Shown one piece after another: positions 33,076-44,100 of a stretch of 64,000 nucleotides of DNA. The notes beneath the pieces are model-generated. The model made no database searches. It had not been told where the DNA came from and saw nothing but the letters and a program-made list of their open reading frames with translations. A program made the translations under genes and the position numbers. Source of the DNA: Aricia agestis (taxonomy: Eukaryota; Arthropoda; Insecta; Lepidoptera; Lycaenidae); assembly GCF_905147365.1 (NCBI RefSeq), contig NC_056417.1:2378501-2442500 (forward strand), in the 5' to 3' direction. How positions within the stretch are numbered: the first letter of the stretch is position 1; each line of letters begins with the position of its first letter.

Positions 33076-34864
33076 GGTTGCTTAGGATTTTCTTGTTAAC
33101 TAAAATTTAACATCTTTAAATACATAGTTAAAAAAATCAAGGTATTTAATTAAGTTGCACAGTGTATTTTTTTTTTCAAAAATTTGGCCATGCTGTTTTT
33201 ATTTCTTAATTTCATAGGATTTATGATTATAAATGCAGGACGAGAACACCCGACTGCCCATTTCATATAGAAGAATGCAAATTAGTACTTGAAAAAAAAT
33301 CTATGGTTTCCAGAAAAAATATAGAAACAGTTATAGCTCAAAAGTTTGATATTATTATTTTAAGATTTTATTAAATGATCTAAATAGTGTCTTCAAAGCC
33401 CTACGATAACGAAAAACATCCAGGCTTTATTTGTTCAAGATAACGTATTTATGACTGATTTTGTAAATTTTTTTTTAATTTTTTTAACGCCATGTCATTC
33501 GATATTTGGATTTGAAACTAAGACTGAAAATATATTCTTTTTATTGATACTTATAACCCAAAAAAAATAGGATCCAAATGAGGCGGGGCACCGGAGTTAT
33601 TCAATGTTATATTATTTTGGACAGGGTTGTTTTTTTTTTTTAATTATAAAATTGGGGCCGTCTATAGACTGTTCGTCCATATCCTTGTTTTGTTATTTTA
33701 TTATTTAGATTTTTCGCACCAAGGATAATTGAAATAATATTATGAATTTTAATTAATTGTGGTCCATCACGCCATGGACACTTTTTTTTTTATATATATA
33801 TGTGTATATATATATTTAATAGAATAGAGTATAATATGTTATACATATAATAAATAAATATATATATTTATTGTTTTATAAATTGCATAATAATAATATT
33901 AATGGTTTGAACGGTGAGGTCCCAGTCGGTGTGGCGGCCAGTGGATCCGACATTTTCCGATTTTCTTAGATTTTATGCTGCTCCACCCTTTGCCTTTAGA
34001 TGTTGTGACATTGGCTTGGTGGAGAGGGGTCACTCAAGCTGGGTGGAGTTTCTAGGTTGTTAAAAAGATATCGTTCTGTGTCGAATCTACCCGCCATGTG
34101 GCTTAGGACTTTATCGTTCCTTGGATAGGGTTGTTACCGTATAGTTGAATAATATTTGAAGTAAGTTTTTATATTATGCTCATTTTTCTAATGAAGTTCA
34201 TAACTTCAAAAAACAAATAGTGGGTAATAGTCTTTTTTACTTACTAGCTACTGCCCGCGACTCCGCCCGCGTGGAAATTTATTATGTTATCCACAGTTTA
34301 CATTTTATTCGCGTTATACTTTACTACTCTGCTCACCTTTGCTTCACTACTGTTCCACTCTTATATTGAGTTTTGAAGTCAGTCAAAAAATCTAACATAG
34401 TAACAGGCCATGAATATACTTAAATAATAAAAATAGGTATAAATATAATATTGTCTTGTTTGGTAGAGAATTATTTCAGGAATTTCAAGTGAAAACATAG
34501 TTTTATTCAATTACCTAGCTGTTGCGCGCGGCTTCGCTCGCGTGACATTCAATTTCTCTGGACCTTAATTTGATCGTTTGGTACAAACAGACACTTATTT
34601 TTTTAATACTAAAGATTTATTTTAAGTTCAATGAAAGTCTGATAACTTTTAATATTTTCTATACAAATTATTATCAGGCGTTGTAAATACTAATATTTTA
34701 CTTGTTATAATACGTTACCCAACAAAATTATTAAAAATGTTCATTTTTTTAATTGGAACCCGGACACCCGGTTCACGTGACGTTTTAGGACCAGAATAAA
34801 ATCCGAAACGGACCCGGTCTGCACCGGCTACCTATTAAACAATAAATTTCCGGTTATATATAAT
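33076..34864. other. No gene seen
   Basis: AT-rich, with a TA-rich block (33793-33870), a GC-richer patch at 33910-34130 without splice or frame support, and short Helitron-like ends (GCCCGCGACTCCGCCCGCGT at 34254; GCGCGCGGCTTCGCTCGCGT at 34524). Confidence 0.4.
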
Positions 34865-35214
34865 ACTCCCCACACCGGTTTCGGTGACGGTGGCCGGTTT
34901 CATTGAAACCAGACCAGGTACGCAGGAGTAATTTTATAGTGCCCAAGTGTGTGCGCAATACCCAAGAGCACTCTCTATTCCTTTACTCTCATAACCCAGT
35001 GGGACGGAAGACCGACACGACCGGCGAGAGATCAGGCGCAGGACCGACTTTTTACATGCCCATCCGACGCATGGATCATCTTACTTGTCAGACAATCAGG
35101 TGATCAGCCTGCATTGTCCTAACCAAACTTGGAAATACATGTTTCCAACGCGGGATTCGAACCCACGACCTCCGGAGTCGGGAGCGACGCTCTAACCACT
35201 AGACCACGGAGGCG
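34865..35214 (-). mobile_element. tRNA-derived SINE family 1, copy 1
   Basis: Read in reverse it begins CGCCTCCGTGGTCTAGTGG (A box) with GGTTCGAATCCCGCGTTGG (B box), followed by the family body and the tail CCGAAACCGGTGTGGGGAG. The head is tRNA-like but the body shows it is a SINE, not a tRNA gene. Confidence 0.85.
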
Positions 35215-36300
35215 TTTATATCACAGAAGCCGGTTATATCACAGAAAAGATAATAGTACAAGTAGTTAAATCTATATGAGACCATTTTATACCGGAAATA
35301 TAATTATAAAAGATTTTAAATGTCTCACCATGTATGTGTTCATTAGAAAAGTTTTAATTTGTAAAAAAAATCCAAGTCAGTATATATTGTAGGATTCAAA
35401 TTAATATGAAAACTGCAAAGCTTTTGTAATATCATATTGCTTTACTGAAGTATTTTTATATTTAAAAACTAAAATAAAAAGTAACCGTTTTAAGCTTTCG
35501 CGTTGCATTATAATTAAAACTTACTAATCGGAACTTACTACTAGAATAAGTCGCGTGAAGTCCCGATTAATAAGTTTTGAAAAGTAGCCGTTTTTTTTTT
35601 CGTTTCTGCTCAAAAATATTTCACGGCATTAATAAAATATTTTCTCGATTTATCCAGTTACTTTAGTGACTCAATGTAGTTTCTCTAACCTTCTGTTAAG
35701 TATTAGACATTAGTCAGGAATAAAAAGAAAACAAAGTTCAAAATATGAATAAATAATTTGGTATAGAAATATTGATAACCCTAAAACCATAGTTACCATA
35801 GAAAACTTTGGAAGCCTCTAACTTCGGTGCCCTTTATTTTTTTGATCTAATTTTTTTTACACGAATTCTAGTACATTTAATCAACAATTCTGTTTAAAAA
35901 TAAAATCCAAATAATTATAAATAGGTTCATAAAAAATAAAGAAAAAAAAATATAAATCGTAAATAAATCTTTAAAACACTTGTTTATGAAATATGTGAAT
36001 TGGGTTAAATTGTGTGTTTTTTTATTATTGTTGATCACAATAATCAAGAAGATTTTCTGTATAAGATTTCCAAAAAACAAGGCATGGCCAATTTTTTGGA
36101 CAAAAAATACACTGTGAGTTGGTAATAATATTTGAAGTACCAGATACTGTTTCTCTTCCTTTTTACACCCATGTGAATATCGCTAACTTATGAAAAATTA
36201 TAATTTTTAAGACGTTTTATTTTGCACTTTTAAAATGAATGATAAGTAAAGAAATAATAAGAACTCACATTTAAAGCTGTTTATCAGAAATATTCTAAAA
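35215..36300. other. No gene seen
   Basis: Strongly AT-rich; open frames are low-complexity Phe/Ile/Lys/Asn strings. Confidence 0.45.
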
Positions 36301-36304
36301 ATTA

Positions 36305-36400
36305 CAGAAAAACCGGATTATCCGGATAATCCGGATTTGAGGATAAAAAAAAAGGGAAAATCCGGATTTTTTTCAAAATCCGTTTTTTGCAATCCCTAAT
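36305..36400 (-). mobile_element. hAT-like end with ATCCGGAT repeats
   Basis: Read in reverse it starts TTAGGGATTGCAAAAAACGG, then repeats AATCCGGAT/ATCCGGATAA. Only one end is visible. Confidence 0.4.
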
Positions 36401-36435
36401 CTTCACGCTGCAATGCATAAACTTTATAGATGACG

Positions 36436-36483
36436 CATGGAAAATATTCAGAAGAGCTTATGCTCTTCTGAATATTTTCCATG
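36436..36483. repeat. Perfect 22-base inverted repeat, 4-base loop
   Basis: Arms 36436-36457 and 36462-36483 are exact inverses (CATGGAAAATATTCAGAAGA on the left). Confidence 0.92.
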
Positions 36484-37587
36484 TTTCATTCCATCATTAT
36501 TATCAATTACAACATTTCGCCGGTTCAAGCTATTCCGTAGCTATGAACTTGGTGCTGATTTCGTTGTCAACGCTATGAGCTTCTCCACCACCTATTCCAT
36601 CTTCCTGCTGCAGCCCGCCAAATATAAGTTCTTCTGAATGTTTCTCGTGTTTTTTTTTTCATAAACATGATCATTTTCTGCAGCTTGTGAATTCAGATCG
36701 TAACGTTTTTTTTCGAATACCTATAAGGACGGCATTATCGTTTTACGATAAAGTCCTTTAATTAGAAAAAAAAAAGATCGTAACTATGTGCAATATGCTT
36801 TTTTTCTTCCCTCCTCTCGTGTTTGTTGAGTCAAGAAGGCTTTGCCGTGCGGCCATTTAAATGTTTTAAACTCTTCCCTTCACAGTTACAACTACTGGTC
36901 GTTTATATACATAACAATTAGGTTCACCGCCTTTTCATCATCCCTTTTTGCTCTATAACAAAAAAACTTGAGAGGTGTCAAGGGACACCCGAATGGAACG
37001 AAGTTATTCATTTATGTTCAAAAAACTTGTATACATATACACTAAAAAAAACGCCCTTTTTTAATTTTTGAGTTTTACTCCTAAAGTAAACATCTATTGA
37101 ATACTAACAACGCGTCGCTGTTTATTTTAAATAACGCCATCTAGTTGACGCACAGGAATACTTACTATCAACGCCATCTGCCCCTAACATGCAGGTATTA
37201 ATAAAAAAGTGTCGAGGTCAAATCAAGGTCAAATGTCGTTCTGTCTAGCCTTCAGTTTTACGCCGAACGCGGGATAAGGTACTTCGTTCCAAAAACTAGT
37301 TTATACAACAATTAGAACCAATTGTCCATTTGCAACTGCACTTCTAGAGTTCCGTAGAAGTTTGCAGTAAGTTACCGAAACCTGTTCTGAAGCACGTACG
37401 GCCGGTCGCAACTCGGAGCTCCGTCTAATCACATAACTTCATCACAACTTACCAACATGTATTGACGAAGTTTCCGATATTAGATTTCATTTTAGAATTC
37501 TGAACATGTGTTTCTATAGACATAATATTAATGGATATAATATAATTATCTTATATCTTTAAACGAGCAATTCTTGTATATATATGT
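36484..37587. other. No gene seen
   Basis: Contains AACGCCATCT twice (37133 and 37170), a phrase of dispersed lepidopteran repeats, and a reverse fragment of Helitron B (GAGCAATTCTTGTATATATA, 37565). Confidence 0.35.
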
Positions 37588-37965
37588 GTCGGGGCGCAGC
37601 GGATTTCCGCTTCCATACAAATTGTATAGAGGCGGATTTTTGCGATGAGCCCCGGCACGCTGAGCCCCGGTACGGCCCGTCTCAGTGTGCTCACTCCTTT
37701 AACGGGCAACTAAAATTGCTCAACTCTAGTCAATTCTCGTCAACTTTGACGTCACGACTACATCAAGCGATTTGCGGCAACAAGCAGCAATATTGTGCAA
37801 TTCAATATTGATTGATGTTGGCTGTGGCCATCGAATATTTGAGCGATATGAAATAAATTGCTCCATATTGCTCCACTAATTGCTCCAGATCGCTCCATTC
37901 GTGTCGCCGAGCAAATATTGCCGTAATTATTGCCCGTGTAAGCGCTTCTTAAGAAAGGAACAGTT
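37588..37965. mobile_element. Unclassified element with repeated ATTGCTC motifs
   Basis: A GC-rich hairpin (GGCTCATCGCAAAAATCCGC-type arms around TACAAATTGTATA, 37596-37662) is followed by five or more ATTGCTC or ATCGCTC motifs (37717-37897). No frame with a recognisable motif and no confirmed TIRs. Confidence 0.35.
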
Positions 37966-38961
37966 ATAGTTTATTTCTGCAAAAATAGAAATGCTTCTCA
38001 TTATACTGTAAACGCAAAAGACAGAACTAACTTTTGTCCTGTAAAGAAGTCCAAAAACAACCCCAGAATGGACACAGTTGTTGACGACATCTCAGTTTGC
38101 AAACTGCGGTCTTTTTGACCGCATAATCGCAATTTGATAAACGCAGACTACGAACTGGTGTGAGGGAGATTATTGTGGAAACAGTATAAAATATGTAAGT
38201 GGATGTAATTTTAGCTGAACTTCCTGTTCCAGTTCAGGCGAGTACTTGCACAAAGTTTAAATTTGTTTTTGACCGACTCCATAGAACGGGAATGGACGGA
38301 TACGGCGATGAAATGGGTTAGTATTTTCGTTCATCAAAGGGTTAAATAGAGGATGCAATATTACAGATTATTAAAAATTATTGTTTCAACTTCTTTTGCA
38401 AAATAATAATCAAAACATTAAAATCATATTGAGTTCCGCACTGAGTATCTTTGGCTACTCTTATTAAGTTAGTGTCTGATTTACAAGTTTCATAGGCTGT
38501 TAGGTTATAATATGTATGGTATAGTATAGCCTACTTACAAGTATAATTATTCCACTAATGCTCTTCTTTTAGGAACATTAAAAAAATTTACTCTCTTGTA
38601 CCAGTTATAAGTATCTGTGATTGATAGAAAAATTTAATTATTAAATGCCTGTATTGTGTTTATGTACTAGTACAGTAGATTTCTACTGAGTTGTTTTATT
38701 TTTGAACAGTCTTGGATTATCTAATTCCATGTTCTTAGCTCTACAACCGGTTCAAATATTAAACAAGTGTATGAAAATATCCGGCCCGGTATTCTTGATA
38801 CTAGTTCTTTGTGGATTAAACATTATCATTTCTTATGCAGAAACTTTATGCCTTCAGGGATAAAGGTGGATTTTGTGTTAAACATTCTTTAATATTTACC
38901 TTTAGTGCAAGAATTTTGCTATAAGTATTTATTTTTTATTATTTTGCTATATTAAACAATA

Positions 38962-39143
38962 CTAGCTATTTGACCGAGCTTTGCTCGGTATTCGATAAAA
39001 CACGAATAAAATGACATTTTCTAAAAATGATTCCTAGCTAGATCGATTTATCGCCCCGAAACCCCCGGTATACTAAAATTCATGAAATTTCAATTCCAAT
39101 TATATAATTATATACCTATATACAAGAATTGCTCGTTTAAAGA
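38962..39143 (-). mobile_element. Non-autonomous Helitron, family B, copy 2
   Basis: CTAG (38962-38965) and hairpin GACCGAGCTTTGCTCGGT at one end, AAAGA/T at the other; inserted between A and T. Confidence 0.8.
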
Positions 39144-39600
39144 TATAAGATTAGAATCAATGTAACTGATATCTATGTAGCTCACAGGACTGGCATTTAT
39201 GGATACAAAAACATATTATTAAGTATATAATATACTGTAAGTACTTATCATCTTTGTTTCTTTTAATAAATATTTTAATTCCAAATAGTTGCGTAATCAA
39301 TTAACGATTTATATTAAAAACTAAAAATAATTATTAATAATTAAACCATTTTAAACCAAAATAGGCCAGAACGACACCAGCGCATTAGTGGGTTAAGTTT
39401 AGTTATCAGCGCCACCGCTAGATGTCACTAAGCGCACTCTACATCGCGCTATAGGTAACACAGAAAAATTTTATATGAGTTTCTCTGTATGTAGAATAAA
39501 ATTGTAGCGAGACTTATTTTCGCTATGATGATGATGAATATTTTTTGGGAAGGACTCCGATAGTATTCATCTGTTTATTATCGTAGTCTTTATAATAATA

Positions 39601-39747
39601 CTGGCTGTCTCGGTGAACTTCGTGTCACTTAAAAACCTTCCCTGGACTTCTACGAATATTTTAAGACTAAAATTAGCCCAATCCGTTCAGCAGTTCTCGA
39701 GTTTTGCGCTTAGCAACACATTCAGCGACTCATTTTTATATTATAGA
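39601..39747 (-). mobile_element. Non-autonomous Helitron, family C, copy 1
   Basis: Reverse-strand start TCTATAATATAAAAATGAG; the end carries CGAAGTTCACCGAGACAGCC, with CCAG where CTAG is expected. Homologous to 47968-48112. Confidence 0.7.
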
Positions 39748-39869
39748 TAATTATTTATTATTTATTTATTTACAAGATGTTGCCCGCGACTTGGTCCGCG
39801 TTGACTTTAGTTTATAGTTGTTCCCGTACATCAATCAGAAAAGTACTTATATTGTGTGGTAGGGATGTC

Positions 39870-39965
39870 GAAAATGAAAGAAAATATCGATATATCGATA
39901 TTTGAAAAAATATCAATATCGGTCTCGATATATCGCGACAAAAATATCGATATATCGGTCAAATT
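39870..39965. repeat. ATCGATAT-rich block
   Basis: Repeated AATATCGATATATCG motifs, low complexity, similar to the worn ends of some insect DNA transposons. Confidence 0.5.
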
Positions 39966-40094
39966 TTTCGACCAATTTGCTTTTTTTTAAATTAATTTAT
40001 AGTCCGTCAAAAAAGTGAAGAAATGTAAAAGTGGCAAGATCGTAGTGTCTGTGGTAGAGTCATCCCTTTTCTCTAGATTGATAATATAGATTCT

Positions 40095-40700
40095 TGGATA
40101 TACCAATAACATGTGGCGTGCCACAAGGCTCCATCCTGGGGCCATTATTATTTCTTATATTATGTATGTGTAAACAACATCTATCAATTAAATTTACACG
40201 GCCAACTTACCTTATATGCAGACGACACTAATTGTGTGTTTAATTTTGGGCTGAAATTGGACGAAATTATACGTCTAGCTCAAAAAGATTTAGATAAGTC
40301 TATTTAAATGGTTCCAATTTAATCTCTTAACAGTAAATACCTCTAAGACATCCTATATAATATTCGGTGCTGAAAATAAAAAGATATGTAATGACACAAA
40401 CCTACACATGAACGGACAAAATCTGCAACAAACCAACGAAGAAAAATACCTTGGACTGATACTGGACAAAAATCTGACATGGAGAGCACACATAAAACAT
40501 ATAGAAACCAAAATCTCATCTCTAATAGGGTTACTTCATAATTTGACAAGTTGCATTCCACAAAAAGCTCGGCCCCTTATTTATAATTCCTTAATAAAAC
40601 CTCATTTATTATATCTCATAGAAATATGGGGTTGTGCTGCTACAAGTAACCTAAAACCTATCCAAATACTACAAAATAAAATAATTAAAATTCTTTACCA
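40095..40700 (+). pseudogene. Jockey/CR1-like LINE reverse transcriptase fragment
   Basis: The reading gives CGVPQGSILGPLLFLI, then after a one-base shift QLTLYADDTN with the Y-A-D-D catalytic pair. It then runs to a TAA at 40305, and after another shift reaches EKYLGLILDKNLTWRAHIK and LLYLIEIWGCA. This order is that of RT palm and thumb in jockey/CR1-type LINEs. The endonuclease and 5' end are missing, and two frameshifts make it inactive. The 3' end meets a 15-base inverted repeat at 40740. Confidence 0.75.
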
Positions 40701-40739
40701 GATTGTAATAATAATATTAACATTTAATTATACATTCTT

Positions 40740-40771
40740 CTGTATAAGTATCACCTGTGATACTTATACAG
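40740..40771. repeat. Inverted repeat
   Basis: 15-base perfect arms (CTGTATAAGTATCAC and its inverse), 2-base spacer. Confidence 0.8.
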
Positions 40772-40962
40772 TTAACAATAATAATTATAAGCCAAGCTAG
40801 TATAGTTACTTGAGGTTAAGCACTAAGCAGGACGTAAACATTAAAAGGTGTTAAAAGGCCATTCAAATTAATGTATATGTACCATAGAATTGTTTAGGTA
40901 TTTTATTATGAGAAAATTGCCATATTTGTTTACATTTATGAAACGGAAAAGACAATAATAAT

Positions 40963-40968
40963 TTTATT
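40963..40968 (-). terminator. Likely polyadenylation signal of the SULT gene
   Basis: AATAAA on the minus strand 52 bases after the stop codon. A second AATAAA overlaps the stop itself (41019-41024) but is too close to be the main one. Confidence 0.5.
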
Positions 40969-41019
40969 ATTTAGTCCTTGTATTACATTATAATTTTTAA
41001 CCACTTTCAAAAAGTAATT

Positions 41020-41135
41020 TTATTCTACAGTAGGGAAACGTAGATCGGTGTTCATAAGATGTTTGTCGACATAGTCGTTTGCGTCTCGCACTAATTCTGG
41101 AGTGTCGAAGTATTCCATCCATTTTCCGGCTTTAC
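41020..41135 (-). CDS. SULT coding exon 8
   Basis: Residues 290-326, completing RKGKAGKW and ending FPTVE with TAA at 41022-41020. Acceptor TTTACAG. Confidence 0.95.
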
Positions 41136-44100
41136 CTGTAAAGTATAAACAATATTAATTTTTTAATTTTATGGCTCAGTTGGTGAACGTTCGATTTTAA
41201 ACTCAAACATTTTAATTGCGGCCCACGACACCAAGAGCAGAACATGTTTGTAGCCCGAATAAAAAAAGGTTGAGTACCACTTGTCTAAAGTTAATTTTAT
41301 TATTACCAGTGTTTATCAACCTTTTTTATAATGCGTTTGAAAAATACTTCGCGACCCCCTCGGTCCCTCTCTTTTTTATGAAGTAAGTATGTACTGTCTA
41401 TGAATTACGCCATGCAAAACTTAAAAATAAAGTTATTCATTCAGCACTGCTACTTTCACAGTAAACTCTATACATGGTACTCATACACACCCTAAAGTAT
41501 TATCACTTAGTTTTGTGTCACCTTGTATAAACTGTTTAAGTCTGCGTACCGCGTACGAATTTTTGCAACAGTATCTAAAATATACGATTATGTTGTCTTT
41601 CTGTGTCTGTTGTTTTTGGTTATTACTATTCACGATGACGAGGATACACCAGGGGTAGAGAAATGAAAAAAAAGTACGTGTAATATCTATAGCTGTCTCC
41701 CTTACCTCAAGCCTATACCGCAGAACGCGATAGAGACAACTGCAGAAAATCAACGATTCGCTGTCCCCTGATTCCTTCTCCAAAACTTCACCGATTTAAG
41801 TATTTTTTTCATTAAAGATTAAAGAAAGGCTTGAGCTGTGTTCCTATGTTTTTTTTTATATAATCTAGCCAAATCTGTTTTCTGGATGTTTGAACACAGC
41901 GGAAAATCTGGCCATTTTTTTGGGTTTTGGAACGTTCATATCTTATTTAATAATTAAATTATGAAAACAACGAAAACATAGGGACATTGTATTAGTGGTC
42001 GTAGAAATTCAGGAAAAAAATTATACCTCTACTAGCATTATCCAGGGAGGAAACAGGGGAAACAACGTTTGTATGGAAAAAAGGGCGGTGTGGATTCCTC
42101 TTAAAGCGCTTGATATATTTTGATTAATTAAATACTTTGAGCCTAGAAAAGAGGGATGGATTTTATATTTTACAGTTACCTTTCCTATAAAACTTGAGTT
42201 CAGTATTTTGAGCTTTATTTGTGTCTCTGGAAGCCATACTGTCGAAACTCAAATGTTCAGCCAGTTTCATCTTCTGTTCTTGTGAGTAATCTTTGTTCAG
42301 GAATTTGCAGACCCTGTCTATTACTCCGAGGAGGTCCTAAAAATAAAAAAATAAATACAAACAGACAAAATGATACATAATTTAAGCCTTAAGAGCCCAT
42401 ATGACCCTAACTTGACTACATACATTAACCTAGATCTCAAAATCTGTAAGGTCTAGAAAACTGATTTTTTGACATAAGTAACTTCAGTTCATAAAGATTA
42501 ATTGCTCAAGACAAAAACACGATTACTCAAAAAATGCTCGATAGTTTCTTTTTTACAAAAAACCTTGTTTTAGACACATTTTTGCTTGGATCTTCGAAGT
42601 TTGCTGTCTTTTCTTTAATATTTTTTAATATCTAAAAAGGTATTGATAAAACCTAAATTTGCTCAAAACACTTTTTTCATAATCATTATAGTTCGTCTTA
42701 TTTCAAGTAAAACTAACTCGGCGATGATTCCGCGCCGTCCTTTTTCACCTGGCATATGAAAGACGGGCGTGAGTGTGAAGAGAGAAGGACGATGTTTGAT
42801 TTTTAGAGTCAGGTGAGCTCTTAAGTCACAGAATAGATAATAGTTCAAGTACTTAAGGTAACAAAAATATTTACGCATTTAACAATTTGTTAACTTTAAC
42901 TTTATAAGAGTATGACAGAAAATGTATGGAGCTTATATTCAAAATCTTCAATCAATTAATGCTAAGTAGTAGATATCTCTAAATACGACATTTAGGGCCT
43001 GTTTCACCACTTCCTATAGATAAATAGGTTATCCACAACTTATTTGACATATAACTTATTCTCCATACTCTGTCAAGTGTGGTGGATAGCCTATCCGGCA
43101 CATTTAGTTTGTTATTATTTTTAGCAATATTCCGCGAAAACAACTTCCACCTTTAAGTACATAAATGAGTGAGTGTACCCATAGGCATGGCATTTAGGCA
43201 TAACAAACTAAATTTAAACTATGGATTTCCGCAAAGTAAGGCCTGATTCCATTAACTATCCGGCACATATCAGGAAGTGGTGAAACAGGCCCTTAATAAA
43301 ATTATTATTGATTCTACAGTTTTGACAACGGAGTAATTGAGTATCATAAAATAAGTAAGTACGGCATTTAATTAGGCATTGTACGTCTAGAGATGAATAC
43401 ATCTCTTTCGACAGCGAATCCCAGATAACTTAATAAAGTTATCTGGGATTCGCTGTCGAAATTATTAAATACAATTTGACAAACACTAGCTTTCTCTGTC
43501 TGGTACACTTAAAATGTTATGTGGGAGAAAAAGATAGAATACCGTCTATGTTACTATTAGAATAAGGCTGCGTTTCCGCCGAAGATGAGCTAAGCTGCGT
43601 TGTGAGGAACAAGAACCAATAGAAACGCGTCATTTGCCTGACCACGTCCAGCGCAACGATTCTATTAATAATAGAATTGCTCGCAACGCTGCTTAGCTCA
43701 GCACCGGTGGAAACGCAGCCTAAGAATGTACATACATTCTGCATTTCCTCGTAGAACAGGAACATGAGGTTGGGATGGTTCCTCCTCTGCCAGGCCTCCT
43801 CTATGTGGGCGAATATGGGAGTATGAAGAACTGTGAAACAAAAAACTAGAACTCATCATAGACTATAGTGCGTTGGACGGAAGCTTTCGGCCTTCTGTAC
43901 TTTTAAGGGTTCCGTAGCCAAATGGCAAAAGATCCCTTATGGATTTCTCATGTCTGTCTATCTGTCCGTCCGTATGTCACAGGCATACGGGACACAGCCA
44001 CTAACTCGCTAAGTAAATGTGTCGAACTGCACTAAGATAAGAAGAAGAGACACACGAATAGAAAAAAACGTTGTAGGTTCACATACTTACAACAGTTACA

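Noticed and set aside
35147..35214. tRNA-like sequence with A and B boxes (also at 54182-54256, 57413-57485 and 63640-63710)
   Set aside because: In each case a non-tRNA body follows in fixed order across copies, and target duplications frame two of them. These are SINE heads, not tRNA genes.
43517..43765. 82-codon minus-strand frame beginning FLFYEEMQN
   Set aside because: It is SULT exon 6 read through its donor GTATGT into the intron.
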